In this document: one piece after another, positions 8,751 to 17,701 of the stretch | How the letters are laid out: each line of letters starts with the position of its first letter | Numbering within the stretch: position 1 is the first letter of the stretch | Assembly: GCF_040529335.1 (NCBI RefSeq) | Contig: NZ_CP159534.1 | Coordinates: 5,084,001-5,148,000 of the forward strand | Length of the DNA stretch: 64,000 bases | Direction: 5' to 3' | Origin: Streptomyces sp. HUAS MG91 | GTDB taxonomy: Bacteria > Actinomycetota > Actinomycetes > Streptomycetales > Streptomycetaceae | Notes under the pieces: generated by a model | The model's database searches: none | What the model was told of the DNA's origin: nothing | What the model saw: the letters and a program-made list of their open reading frames with translations, nothing else | Position numbers and translations under genes: made by a program

Positions 8751-10421
8751 ATGAGTGACAACGGGGGAGCACCCTACGGGCCGGGGAGCGCGGACGAGCC
8801 CACCAGTTTCGGGCTGCAGCCACCGCGGCCCCAGCCGTCGTACGTCCCGCACCCCGACAACCCCTACGCGCAGCCCGCTCCCGCCCCGGCCGCGCAGCCG
8901 ACCCAGGTGGCGCCCCCGCGGCAGCCGGACCCGGGCGCGGGCCGGGTCGTCGCCGGGCGCTACCGCCTGCTGAGCAAGCTGGGCAACGGCGGCATGGGCA
9001 CGGTGTGGCGGGCCAAGGACGAGACGGTGGACCGGGAGGTCGCCGTCAAGGAGCCCCGGCTGCCCGACCAGTTGCCCGAGCGCGAGCGGTCCAAGGCCTT
9101 CGAGCGGATGCGCCGCGAGGCGCGCGCCGCGGCCCGGCTCGACCACCCGGCCGTGGTGAACGTCCACGACGTGGCCGTCGAGGACGGACAGCCCTGGATC
9201 GTCATGGAGTTCGTGCAGGGCCGCTCGCTCGGCGAGGCGCTCCAGGAGGGCACGCTCGGGGTGCGCGAGGCCGCCCGGGTCGGCCTGGAGGTGCTCGGCG
9301 CCCTGGAGGCCGCCCACGCCGCCGGGATCCTGCACCGTGACGTCAAGCCGGACAACGTCATGCTGGGCCGTCACGACCGGGTGGTCCTCACCGACTTCGG
9401 CATCGCCCACATCGAGGGCGAGACGAACCTGACCGACACCGGCGGCTTCGTCGGCTCGCCCGAGTTCATCGCGCCCGAGCGGGTGCTCGGCCAGCGGCCC
9501 GGCCCCGCCTCCGACCTGTGGTCGCTGGGCGTCGTGCTGTACGCGGCCACCGAGGGCGTCTCGCCGTTCCGCCGCAGCAACACCCCGGCCACCCTCCAGT
9601 CGGTGCTGAACGCGACGCCGGCCGCGCCCGCCTCCGCGCGGGGCCCGCTCGCCGACGCCATCAACGGCCTGCTCCAGAAGGACCCGGCCCACCGGCCGAA
9701 CGCGGCACAGGTGCGGGCGCTGCTGGAGCGCGCCGCCGAGCCGCCGGTCCAGCCCCCCACGCAGGTCGTGCGGATCGGTTCCGCGCAGGGCGGCATCCGC
9801 CTCGGCCGCAAGGCGCTGACCGGGATCGCGGCGGGCGTCGTCGTTCTGGCGGCCGTGGCGTACCTGGTGCTCGCCCGGCCGTTCGCGGGGCCGCTGCCGG
9901 ACGGCTGGGAGAAGCACCGTGTCCCCGAGCTGAAGGCGACGGTCGCCGCGCCCGCCGGGTACACGGAGTCGAAGCCCGGCGCGGACGCGCCCAAGGGCGC
10001 GCACTGGGTGCAGTACACCGACGCGAGCGGCGCGGTGTGGGTCAGCCTCTCGGTGCGCCGCAAGGCGGAGGACTCCCTGAACGAGATCGCCAAGGACGGC
10101 GCCGCCCAGGCCTACGCCGACAACAAGGACTTCGAGTCGAGCGGCGACTCGAACATCGGCATGGCCTCCGAACCGGCGCCCAAGGGCGACCCGAAGCCGA
10201 CCACGTACAAGGGCGACGACGAGGCGGGCGCGAACACCATCGCCTACCAGACCTCCGAGACCAGCGGCTCCCTCAAGCGCGAGGTCCGGATCCTCTACGT
10301 GAAGGCCAAGGGCGACATGTACGAGCTGATGATCGGCTACCCGCGCGAGGGCGACTTCGCCGACCGCGGCCGCGAGGTGGCCGACGCCGCCGTCGCCAAC
10401 CTGGAGATCGAGAACTCCTGA
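8751..10421 (+). CDS. Transmembrane Ser/Thr protein kinase 5 of the array
   Basis: 556 aa from ATG 8751. Unlike the other array members it begins with about 65 Pro/Gln/Ala-rich residues before the kinase domain. The catalytic residues are intact: GNGGMG loop (78-83), Lys100, HRD Asp196 and DFG Asp215, with SPEFIAPER in the activation segment. A single membrane helix (about 355-375) is followed directly by the ectodomain, with no long low-complexity stalk. The next kinase gene starts one base after this stop codon, so the two are almost certainly translationally coupled. Confidence 0.92.
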   Translation: MSDNGGAPYGPGSADEPTSFGLQPPRPQPSYVPHPDNPYAQPAPAPAAQPTQVAPPRQPDPGAGRVVAGRYRLLSKLGNGGMGTVWRAKDETVDREVAVKEPRLPDQLPERERSKAFERMRREARAAARLDHPAVVNVHDVAVEDGQPWIVMEFVQGRSLGEALQEGTLGVREAARVGLEVLGALEAAHAAGILHRDVKPDNVMLGRHDRVVLTDFGIAHIEGETNLTDTGGFVGSPEFIAPERVLGQRPGPASDLWSLGVVLYAATEGVSPFRRSNTPATLQSVLNATPAAPASARGPLADAINGLLQKDPAHRPNAAQVRALLERAAEPPVQPPTQVVRIGSAQGGIRLGRKALTGIAAGVVVLAAVAYLVLARPFAGPLPDGWEKHRVPELKATVAAPAGYTESKPGADAPKGAHWVQYTDASGAVWVSLSVRRKAEDSLNEIAKDGAAQAYADNKDFESSGDSNIGMASEPAPKGDPKPTTYKGDDEAGANTIAYQTSETSGSLKREVRILYVKAKGDMYELMIGYPREGDFADRGREVADAAVANLEIENS

Positions 10422-10422
10422 C

Positions 10423-12021
10423 GTGAATCAGTACGGGGGACAGGAGGAGGGCCGTCTCGTCGGCGGCCGCTACCGGCTCGCCGAGCGCATCGGCTCCGGA
10501 GGCATGGGCACCGTGTGGCGCGCGGTCGACGAACTCGTCGGCCGCGACGTCGCCGTGAAACAGCCGCGGCTGCCCGGCGACCCGCAGGGCGAGGCCCAGC
10601 AGCGCGCCTGTGCCCGGCTCCAGCGCGAGGCGCGGGCCGCGGCGGGCGTCGACCATCCGTCGGCGGTCACCGTGCACGACGTCGTCGTCGAGGACCGGCT
10701 GCCGTGGATCGTCATGGAGCTGGTGCGCGGCGAGTCGCTGGCCGAGCTGCTGGCCCGGGGCCCGCTCGACCCGCCCGAGGCGGCCAGGATCGGCCTCGCG
10801 GTGCTGGGGGCGCTGCGCGCCGCGCACGCCAAGGGCATCGTGCACCGCGATGTGAAACCGGCGAACGTGCTGCTCGGCCCGCACGGCCGCGTCGTCCTCA
10901 CCGACTTCGGCATCGCCCACATCCAGGGCGAGGAGTCGCTGACGGTCAGCGGCGAGTTCGTCGGCTCGCTGGAGTCCATCGCCCCGGAGCGCATGTCGGG
11001 CGACGGCGCGGGCCCGGCGAGCGACCTGTGGTCGCTGGGGGTGCTGCTGTACGCGGCCGTGGAGGGCTGGTCCCCGTTCCGCCGGACGACGCTGGAGTCG
11101 ACGCTCGCCGCGATCCTCTCCTTCGACCCGCCCGCGCCCGAACGGGCCGGTGCGCTCGGCCCGTTGACCGCCCGCCTGCTCGCCAAGGACCCGGCGCTGC
11201 GCCCGGACGCGGCCGAGGTGGCGGAGGAGCTGACGGCGGCCCTCGTCCCGGCCGCGTCGCCACCGCCCCGGCCGGCCGCCCCCGTGCGCGGGGAACCGCC
11301 CCGGCTCGCGCCCGAGGAGACCCGGGAGACACCGCCCGCCAGGTCCCGCCGGACACCGGCCCTGCTGGCGGCCGCGCTGGCCGGGGCGCTGCTGGTCGGC
11401 GGCGGGGTGTGGCTCGGGACCTCGCTCGGCGCGGGCTCCGACGGCAGCGGCAGCGCGTACAGCGAGGGGTCGGCGGCACCGCCCGACAAGCCGTCCGGCG
11501 GCAGGACCGGTGGGGCCGGCAAGACCGGTAAGGCATCGGCGTCCCCGTCGGCGAGCGCCGAGAAGGGCTGGACCGTGCGCGAGGAGCCCGGACTCCACGC
11601 GCTGATCCCCGTACCGGACAAGCTCACCGACGTCTACCACGACCCCTCCGACGACGGAGTCCAGTACACCGACCCCAAGAGCGACGTGACGCTGAGCCTG
11701 AAGCGCTGGACCTCCGGCACCTCCACGGCGTTCGCCTGGGCGAGCGGCATCGGCGACACCTACGCGGCGGGCGGCGCCACCGACATCCGCAGGACGGTCA
11801 CCAGGACCACCTTCCACGGCATGGACGCCGCCGCGCTCGACATCACGTTCCGGAACGCCAACGACGACGCCGTCATGCGGGAGCGGCGCCTCTACGTCGT
11901 CGGCGACCGGGGCCGCTTCGACCTCGGGGTGAGCATGCCGAAGGACGGCGGGGACGCCGAGCGGCAGGGCACCGACGTCTACACGAAGGCAGCCGCGGGG
12001 CTCCAGCTGGAAAAGAGTTGA
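10423..12021 (+). CDS. Transmembrane Ser/Thr protein kinase 6 of the array
   Basis: 532 aa from GTG 10423, one base after the preceding stop, which indicates translational coupling. The kinase domain has GSGGMG (24-29), Lys46, HRD Asp143 and DFG Asp161. The activation segment reads GSLESIAPER. A Pro-rich linker, a membrane helix (about 311-336), a Gly/Ser/Lys spacer and an ectodomain opening EEPGLHALIPVPDK follow. The ectodomain is most similar in layout to that of kinase 5. It ends the array; the next gene is metabolic and separated by 136 nt. Confidence 0.92.
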   Translation: MNQYGGQEEGRLVGGRYRLAERIGSGGMGTVWRAVDELVGRDVAVKQPRLPGDPQGEAQQRACARLQREARAAAGVDHPSAVTVHDVVVEDRLPWIVMELVRGESLAELLARGPLDPPEAARIGLAVLGALRAAHAKGIVHRDVKPANVLLGPHGRVVLTDFGIAHIQGEESLTVSGEFVGSLESIAPERMSGDGAGPASDLWSLGVLLYAAVEGWSPFRRTTLESTLAAILSFDPPAPERAGALGPLTARLLAKDPALRPDAAEVAEELTAALVPAASPPPRPAAPVRGEPPRLAPEETRETPPARSRRTPALLAAALAGALLVGGGVWLGTSLGAGSDGSGSAYSEGSAAPPDKPSGGRTGGAGKTGKASASPSASAEKGWTVREEPGLHALIPVPDKLTDVYHDPSDDGVQYTDPKSDVTLSLKRWTSGTSTAFAWASGIGDTYAAGGATDIRRTVTRTTFHGMDAAALDITFRNANDDAVMRERRLYVVGDRGRFDLGVSMPKDGGDAERQGTDVYTKAAAGLQLEKS

Positions 12022-12110
12022 GAGGCGACCACCGGCACCGGCAAAGGCCCTGATCAGCAGCTTTGCTGCCAGTGATCGCTGGCGCGGTGTGTAGGCGCGG
12101 TGAAGGGCGA

Positions 12111-12124
12111 TTACCGACGGGTAC
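12111..12124. promoter_or_regulatory. Possible operator TACC-N4-GGTA upstream of the SSADH gene
   Basis: A short palindrome, TACC (12112-12115) and GGTA (12120-12123) around GACG, lies 34 nt before the ATG at 12158. It could bind a repressor of the aldehyde dehydrogenase/GMC pair. The regulator is unknown and the site is short enough to be chance. Confidence 0.3.
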
Positions 12125-12157
12125 CCAAAGTGTGCGCCGAGGCTTACGCTCCCCTTC

Positions 12158-13801
12158 ATGACGGAGTCGCAGGCCACCCCAGAGCAGACCGAGACGACCG
12201 AGACGACTCGGCCGACCGGGACGAACCCGATCGCCGCCGCACCCGAGGGCGCGCGCACGGTCACCGACGTGGTCACCCCCGAGCTGATCGCCCAGCTCAC
12301 CCGTGACGTGGCCGGCTCGGGCCGCACGGCGAACCACACGCCGTTCACCGGGGAGAAGCTCGCCGACCTGCCCGAGTCGACGCCCGAGGACGTGGCGGCC
12401 GCCTTCGAGCGGGCCCGCGCCGCACAGGCCGTCTGGGCGAAGACCCCGGTGCGCCGCCGCGCCGCCGTCCTGCTGCGTTTCCACGACCTGGTCCTCGCCC
12501 GCCAGGCCGAGGTGCTCGACCTGATCCAGCTGGAGACCGGCAAGGCCCGGCTGCACGCGCACGAAGAGGTGCAGGCCGTCGCGGTGGCCGCCCGGCACTA
12601 CGGCCGCAAGGCCCCGGCGTACCTGCGGCCGAAGCGGCACACCGGCGCCGTCCCGACGCTCACCAAGGTGACCGAGCTGCGCCAGCCGCGCGGCGTCGTC
12701 GGCCAGATCGCCCCCTGGAACTACCCGCTGGAGCTGTCGGTGGGCGACGCGCTCCCCGCCTTCGTCGCGGGCAACGCGGTCGTGATGAAGCCCGACACGG
12801 AGACCTGCCTGACCGCGCTGTGGGCCCGCGACCTGCTCATCGAGGCCGGGCTGCCCGCCGAGGTCTTCCAGGTCGTCCTCGGCGAGGGCCCGGTCGTCGG
12901 CCCCGAGCTGGTCCGGCACGCCGACTACGTCTCGTTCACCGGCTCCACCCGCACCGGCCGCGAGGTCGCGCAGGGCGCCGCCGCCCGCCTGGTCGGCGTC
13001 TCCCTCGAACTCGGCGGCAAGAACGCCATGCTGGTGCTCGCCGACGCCGACGTGGAGAAGGCGGCGGCCGGCGCGGTGCGCGCCTGCTTCAGCTCCGCGG
13101 GCCAGCTCTGCATCTCCATCGAGCGGCTCTACGTCCACGAGTCGGTCGCCGACGCGTTCCTGTCCCGCTTCGCCGCCCGCACCAAGGCGATGCGGCTCGG
13201 CAAGTCCCTCGCGTACGGCGCCGACATGGGCTCGCTGGTCGGCGAGCGCCAGCTGGAGACCGTGACCCGGCACGTCGAGGAGGCCGTCGCCAAGGGCGCC
13301 ACCGTCCTCGCGGGCGGTGTCGCGCGCCCGGACATCGGCCCGTACTTCTTCGAGCCGACCATCCTCGACGGCGTCGAGGCGCCGATGGCGGTCTGCGGCG
13401 AGGAGACGTTCGGCCCGGTCGTCTCCGTCTACCGGTTCACCGACGAGGACGAGGTCGTCGCGCAGGCCAACTCCACCGCGTACGGCCTGAACTCCTCGGT
13501 GTGGACGAAGGACGCCAAGCGCGGCCACGAGGTCGCCGCCCGGCTGCGCACCGGCACGGTCAACATCAACGAGGGCTACGCGCCCGCCTACGGCTCGGTC
13601 CAGTCGCCCATGGGCGGCATGAAGGACTCCGGGCTCGGCCGCCGCCACGGCTCCGAGGGCATCCTCAAGTACACCGAGGCGCAGACCGTCGCCCACCAGC
13701 GCGTGATGCCGATGGCGCCGTCGTTCGGGATGAGCGACGAGAAGTACGCGGACTTCATGACGCGCAGCCTCGGCCTGATGAAGAAGTTCCGCCTCAAGTA
13801 A
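12158..13801 (+). CDS. Succinate-semialdehyde dehydrogenase (NADP+)
   Basis: 547-aa aldehyde dehydrogenase superfamily protein oxidising succinic semialdehyde to succinate, the exit of the GABA shunt into the TCA cycle. Visible motifs are the substrate-entry segment GQIAPWNYPLELS, the NAD(P)-site SFTGSTRTGREV, catalytic Glu284 in SLELGGKN and catalytic Cys318 in FSSAGQLCIS. The C-terminal region ends in PMGGMKDSGLGRRHG. An N-terminal extension of about 40 Thr/Ala/Pro-rich residues precedes the fold. It is followed 46 nt downstream by a GMC oxidoreductase, so a two-gene operon is likely. The family is certain. The SSADH subclass rests on overall resemblance and the succinate-semialdehyde name commonly given to this orthologue. 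Confidence 0.88.
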   Translation: MTESQATPEQTETTETTRPTGTNPIAAAPEGARTVTDVVTPELIAQLTRDVAGSGRTANHTPFTGEKLADLPESTPEDVAAAFERARAAQAVWAKTPVRRRAAVLLRFHDLVLARQAEVLDLIQLETGKARLHAHEEVQAVAVAARHYGRKAPAYLRPKRHTGAVPTLTKVTELRQPRGVVGQIAPWNYPLELSVGDALPAFVAGNAVVMKPDTETCLTALWARDLLIEAGLPAEVFQVVLGEGPVVGPELVRHADYVSFTGSTRTGREVAQGAAARLVGVSLELGGKNAMLVLADADVEKAAAGAVRACFSSAGQLCISIERLYVHESVADAFLSRFAARTKAMRLGKSLAYGADMGSLVGERQLETVTRHVEEAVAKGATVLAGGVARPDIGPYFFEPTILDGVEAPMAVCGEETFGPVVSVYRFTDEDEVVAQANSTAYGLNSSVWTKDAKRGHEVAARLRTGTVNINEGYAPAYGSVQSPMGGMKDSGLGRRHGSEGILKYTEAQTVAHQRVMPMAPSFGMSDEKYADFMTRSLGLMKKFRLK

Positions 13802-13847
13802 GACCCCAGCCAGCAGCCACAGCGGTCGTTCGAAGGAGAACGTGTAC

Positions 13848-15629
13848 GTGACTGAGGACGCCTACGACTACGACGTGGTGGTCATCGGCTCCGGTTTCGG
13901 TGGCTCGGTGTCGGCCCTGCGGCTGACCGAGAAGGGCTACCGCGTCGGGGTGCTCGAAGCGGGGCGCCGGTTCACTCCCGGCACCCTGCCGAAGAACTCC
14001 TGGGACATCAAGAACTATCTCTGGGCGCCCAGGCTCGGCATGTACGGCATCCAGCGCATCCATCTGCTCGGCAACGTGATGGTGCTGGCGGGCGCGGGTG
14101 TCGGCGGCGGCTCCCTGAACTACGCCAACACCCTCTACGTGCCCCCGAAGCCGTTCTTCGAGGACCCGCAGTGGAAGGACATCACCGACTGGGAGGAGGA
14201 GCTGAAGCCGTACTACGAGCAGGCGCAGCGCATGCTCGGCGTCCGGCTCAACCCGACGATGACCCCGGCCGACGTGCACCTGAAGGCGGCGGCCCAGTCG
14301 ATGGGCATCGGCGACACCTTCCACATGGCGCCGGTCGGCGTGTTCTTCGGCGACGGTGACGACGCCGACGGGAGCGCGCGGGCCGAGCCCGGCCGGCAGG
14401 TCGCGGACCCGTACTTCGGCGGCGCGGGCCCGGCCCGCAAGGCCTGCACCGAGTGCGGCGAGTGCATGACGGGCTGCCGCCACGGCGCGAAGAACACCCT
14501 GAACGAGAACTACCTGTACCTCGCCGAGAAGGCGGGCGCCGAGGTCCACCCGATGACCACGGTCGTCTCGGTGACGGACGACTCGCAGGGCGGCTACGCC
14601 GTCGCGACCCTCCCCACCGACGACAGGAAGAAGGCGCGGGGCCGGGTCTTCAGGGCCCGCAGGGTCGTCGTCGCGGCCGGCACGTACGGCACGCAGACCC
14701 TGCTGCACCGGATGAAGGCCAGTGGCCATCTCCCCCACCTGTCCGAGCGGTTGGGCGAGCTGACCCGCACCAACTCGGAGGCGCTGGTCGGCGCGCAGAC
14801 CACCGACCGCCGCTACCGCAGGAAGCACGGCGGGGCCCGGGCCGACTTCACCCGCGGTGTCGCCATCACGTCCTCGATCCACCCGGACGCGGACACGCAC
14901 ATCGAGCCGGTCCGCTACGGCAAGGGCTCGAACGCGATGGGCGGCATGTCGATCCTCCAGGTCCCGTACGCGGAGGGCTCGTCGAGGGTCGCGGGCTGGC
15001 TGGCGAACGTGGTCAAGCACCCGACCCAGATGGCCCGCTCGCTCTCCAACCGCCGCTGGTCGGAGAAGACCATCATCGGTCTCGTCATGCAGTCGCTGGA
15101 CAACTCGCTGACGACGTACCTGAAGCCGGACGGCGTCGGCAAGGGCCTGCTCACCGCGCGGCAGGGCCACGGCGCCCCCAACCCCGCCCAGATCAGGGCG
15201 GCCTCGGAGGGCGCGGCCGCGATCGCCGCGGAGATCAACGGCTTCGCCGGGTCGAACGTCGGCGAGCTGATGGGCACCCCGCTCACCGCCCACTTCCTCG
15301 GCGGCTGCCCCATCGGCGACAGCGCCGGGACCGGCGTGATCGACCCGTACCACCGGGTCTACGGCCACCCGGGCATCTCGGTGGTGGACGGCGCCGCGGT
15401 CTCCGCCAACCTGGGCGTGAACCCGTCGCTGACGATCACGGCGCAGGCCGAGCGCGCGATGTCGTACTGGCCCAACAAGGGCGAGGAGGACCAGCGCCCG
15501 GAGTCCGGCGCGGCGTATGTCCGGCTGGCCCCGGTCGAGCCGAAGAGCCCGGCGGTCCCGGCGGACGCGTTCGGCGCGCTGAAGCTGCCGTTCCTGGGGA
15601 TCCCGGCGGTACCGCCCAAGCAGTCCTGA
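13848..15629 (+). CDS. GMC-family FAD oxidoreductase, cholesterol-oxidase-like
   Basis: 593 aa. The N-terminal FAD-binding motif VVVIGSGFGGSVSALRL and the C-terminal NLGVNPSLTITAQAERAM identify a GMC oxidoreductase of the cholesterol oxidase-like branch. A Cys cluster at residues 200, 203, 206 and 210 (CX2CX2CX3C) sits mid-protein and could ligate an Fe-S cluster, though family members may carry it without one. GTG 13848 is preferred because AAGGAG lies nine bases before it; GTG 13842 is an alternative only three bases from the Shine-Dalgarno. No signal peptide is seen, so it is probably cytoplasmic or membrane-peripheral. Substrate is unknown. It follows SSADH on the same strand and ends at a strong hairpin shared with the convergent LAxTG gene. 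Confidence 0.85.
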   Translation: MTEDAYDYDVVVIGSGFGGSVSALRLTEKGYRVGVLEAGRRFTPGTLPKNSWDIKNYLWAPRLGMYGIQRIHLLGNVMVLAGAGVGGGSLNYANTLYVPPKPFFEDPQWKDITDWEEELKPYYEQAQRMLGVRLNPTMTPADVHLKAAAQSMGIGDTFHMAPVGVFFGDGDDADGSARAEPGRQVADPYFGGAGPARKACTECGECMTGCRHGAKNTLNENYLYLAEKAGAEVHPMTTVVSVTDDSQGGYAVATLPTDDRKKARGRVFRARRVVVAAGTYGTQTLLHRMKASGHLPHLSERLGELTRTNSEALVGAQTTDRRYRRKHGGARADFTRGVAITSSIHPDADTHIEPVRYGKGSNAMGGMSILQVPYAEGSSRVAGWLANVVKHPTQMARSLSNRRWSEKTIIGLVMQSLDNSLTTYLKPDGVGKGLLTARQGHGAPNPAQIRAASEGAAAIAAEINGFAGSNVGELMGTPLTAHFLGGCPIGDSAGTGVIDPYHRVYGHPGISVVDGAAVSANLGVNPSLTITAQAERAMSYWPNKGEEDQRPESGAAYVRLAPVEPKSPAVPADAFGALKLPFLGIPAVPPKQS

Positions 15630-15643
15630 CGGCAGGGGCACCG

Positions 15644-15690
15644 ACACGGGAAGGACCCGCACCGGGAAAGCGTGCGGGTCCTTCCCGTGT
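15644..15690. terminator. Bidirectional terminator between GMC and LAxTG genes
   Basis: A perfect 19-bp inverted repeat (15644-15662 with 15672-15690) with a 9-nt loop lies between two convergent genes. It is the right position and strength to stop transcription from both sides. Confidence 0.8.
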
Positions 15691-15711
15691 GGTGCGGCGC
15701 GTGCGGGACGC

Positions 15712-16716
15712 CTACGCCTCGTCGCTCACCTTGCGGCGGCGCACGGAGTAGACGACACCGGCGCCGGCCAGGACGGCGACGCCGCCGACGATGCCCACGG
15801 TCGGCAGCACGGAGCTGGAGCCGGTCGAGGCGAGCGAGCCGGCCAGCGGGGTGCTGCTGGACTGCGGGGCCGGTGTGTTGCTCGGCTTCGCCGAGGGCTT
15901 CGGCGCGGCCGTGGCCGGCGGGACCTTGCCCGGCTTGGTGGCCGCGGGCAGGATCTCGAAGTTGTACTCCTGGTCCTCGGGCACGCTGTACCCGCAGACG
16001 CCGTCGGCGTCGACGCTGGTGGCGAAGGCGAACGAGGCGCCGAGTCCGGCCGGTGCCGCGGCGTCGACCGCGATGCGCAGCTTGATGTCGGCGTGCGCGC
16101 CCGGGGCGAGCGGACCGCCGTGGCCGAAGGACTCGTGCGTGTCCTCAAGACCGCTGTCGACACCGTGCCAGGCGCTGCCGTCGAACCACTGGACGTGCAG
16201 GAACCGGGTCGTCTCGGTGGCGTCGTCGCCGTTGTACGCGTACGAGAAGGCGATCAGGTCGGCGGACCACGACTCGAAGGCCTTGCCGGTGTAGTTCGAG
16301 ATGCGGTACGTGAAGCCGTGCCAGCCGGAGCCCGCCACGATCTCGGAGGGCAGGCCGCGCAGGTCGGCGAGGGTGCCGGGGCTGTCCTCGTGGTCGGTGC
16401 ACTCGTCGGCGGGGTCGGTCGGCGTCTCCGTGTCCTCGCCGGGCGTCTTCTCGGGGTCCTCGGTGGGCGCGATGCCGGCCGGGGTGACCTTGGTCGCGGG
16501 GGTCGAGTCCTCGGCGGCCGGGGTGGTCCCGGCGTCCGACGGGGTCGTCTCCGCCGCGGGCGGCGTCGACTCCGGGGTCTCCGGCGACGGCGTCGTGGTG
16601 GTCTCGCTGACGGTGGCCGGTGTCTCGTCCGCGAAGGCGCCCGGGGCGGAAAGGAGTGCGATCGGCGCTATGGCGGCCGTCGCGGCCGCCGTCACCAGTG
16701 CGCGGCGTAGCTTCAT
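15712..16716 (-). CDS. LAxTG-anchored cell-wall surface protein (sortase E-type substrate)
   Basis: 334 aa. An N-terminal signal peptide (MKLRRALVTAAATAAIAPIA, cut after AFA) is followed by a Thr/Pro/Glu-rich region, a globular middle with two Cys, then a Pro/Ala/Ser-rich stretch. The C-terminus carries LASTG (295-299), a hydrophobic helix and RRRK, a complete cell-wall sorting signal. LAxTG is the form used by sortase E in Streptomyces, as in the long chaplins. The globular part is not recognised; binding or surface structure is inferred. GAGGTCCTC precedes the ATG. It is monocistronic by context, with a hairpin on its 3' side. Confidence 0.85.
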   Translation of the reverse strand: MKLRRALVTAAATAAIAPIALLSAPGAFADETPATVSETTTTPSPETPESTPPAAETTPSDAGTTPAAEDSTPATKVTPAGIAPTEDPEKTPGEDTETPTDPADECTDHEDSPGTLADLRGLPSEIVAGSGWHGFTYRISNYTGKAFESWSADLIAFSYAYNGDDATETTRFLHVQWFDGSAWHGVDSGLEDTHESFGHGGPLAPGAHADIKLRIAVDAAAPAGLGASFAFATSVDADGVCGYSVPEDQEYNFEILPAATKPGKVPPATAAPKPSAKPSNTPAPQSSSTPLAGSLASTGSSSVLPTVGIVGGVAVLAGAGVVYSVRRRKVSDEA

Positions 16717-16838
16717 GAGGACCTCGATGGGTATGGCCGTTGTTTCGGCATGTGTGACCGGCCATCCCTGTGAATGGTTGTCCTGAATCTCACAGAATCT
16801 TTATGGCGGCCGCCTCGCGCGGGCCGTGCGCACGCAGA

Positions 16839-16877
16839 AGTGCGGGGCCCGCGGAAAGCGTCCGCGGGCCCCGCACT
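16839..16877. terminator. Strong hairpin in the gene-free stretch 16717-17319
   Basis: A perfect 17-bp stem (16839-16855 with 16861-16877) and a 5-nt loop. It lies between the LAxTG start and the end of chorismate mutase, where no protein gene can be supported. It may terminate leftward read-through from chorismate mutase or mark an unannotated transcript. Confidence 0.5.
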
Positions 16878-17067
16878 GTCGGCTCCGACGTCAGGGCAGC
16901 GCCGGTGCCGAGGGAGCGGCGCCGGGGGGGGTGCGCCGCAGGTCTCAGGAGGTTCGGTCGGTGGTGCGGGCCGGGCAGGGGACGTGGCGCGCGGGCGTGG
17001 GGAGGTCCTGCGCGTCGTGCTCGGGCTGAAGTCCGTAGGGGAGGAGTGGGAGGGAGAGGGAGGCCGA

Positions 17068-17104
17068 CCGGCCCCGGGCGTCCCCGGGGCCGGCCGTTCT
17101 CTTG
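17068..17104 (+). terminator. Possible plus-strand terminator with no known gene upstream
   Basis: An 11-bp stem (17068-17078 with 17083-17093) is followed by TTCTCTT. No plus-strand gene precedes it within this gap. Confidence 0.35.
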
Positions 17105-17319
17105 GGTGACCGGGCTGCTGTCCCCTGCCGTCCGGTCACTTCACTGAAGCGAGGTCCCACGACGTACGGCGTGGCCGTGACGTCTCATCGCTCCAGCGGA
17201 GCCACGCGTGGTTCGATCGGCCCGCCCCTGGCTGGCACGGACATCGGGACCAACGAAGCCCGCGGCCCCGGGGTCACGCGCCGTACGGGTGAGTGCGGAA
17301 CCGAACTGGGATACGGACG

Positions 17320-17583
17320 TCAGACCTTGCCGCGACTCAGCTCCAGCAGGGTCATGGCGAGCGCGGTGCCGGGCCTGCCCAGCGCCTCCCGGTAGCGCCC
17401 GAGGATCTCCATCTCGCGGGAGAGGTTGACCCGCCGCCCGCCGGAGGTGATCCGGGCCTCCTGGACGACGGCGGACACGGCCATCCGTTCCTGGACGAGC
17501 CCGATGATCCGGTCGTCCAGGGCGTCGATGCGCTCGCGGGCGCCGGAGATCAGGTCGGCGGTGGTGTCGTGGGTGGCGGTCAT
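17320..17583 (-). CDS. Chorismate mutase, AroQ type
   Basis: 87 aa. It converts chorismate to prephenate, the committed step to Phe and Tyr. The sequence is the compact all-helical AroQ fold: helix 1 with ISGARERIDALDDRIIGLV, the conserved basic segment around GGRRVNLSREMEIL, and a final helix ending LLELSRG. ATG 17583 is chosen over long upstream extensions because GGAG lies eight bases before it and similarity begins there. Upstream on the same strand lie a 24-codon leader ORF containing F-V-F-T-Y and a strong hairpin, suggesting attenuation by Phe/Tyr supply. It is divergent from guaA. Confidence 0.88.
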   Translation of the reverse strand: MTATHDTTADLISGARERIDALDDRIIGLVQERMAVSAVVQEARITSGGRRVNLSREMEILGRYREALGRPGTALAMTLLELSRGKV

Positions 17584-17645
17584 GGGCGGGGCTCCAGTCT
17601 CTGTACGGGTCTGCGATGTCCCCGGACCGACAGTCCCCGTAAACG

Positions 17646-17682
17646 CCAGGCGCCCCGGGCCTTGTCGGCCCGGGGCGCCTGG
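17646..17682 (-). terminator. Attenuator hairpin upstream of chorismate mutase
   Basis: A perfect 15-bp stem (17646-17660 with 17668-17682) with a 7-nt loop. On the minus strand it starts about 20 nt after the leader stop codon and is followed by GTTTA. It lies between the leader peptide and chorismate mutase, where a transcription attenuator would be. Confidence 0.7.
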
Positions 17683-17701
17683 GAAGTGGCTTGTCAGTGG
17701 C

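Noticed and set aside
16774..17109. Possible proteins in the 16717-17319 gap
   Set aside because: All frames give low-complexity Arg/Gly products without ribosome sites or similarity.
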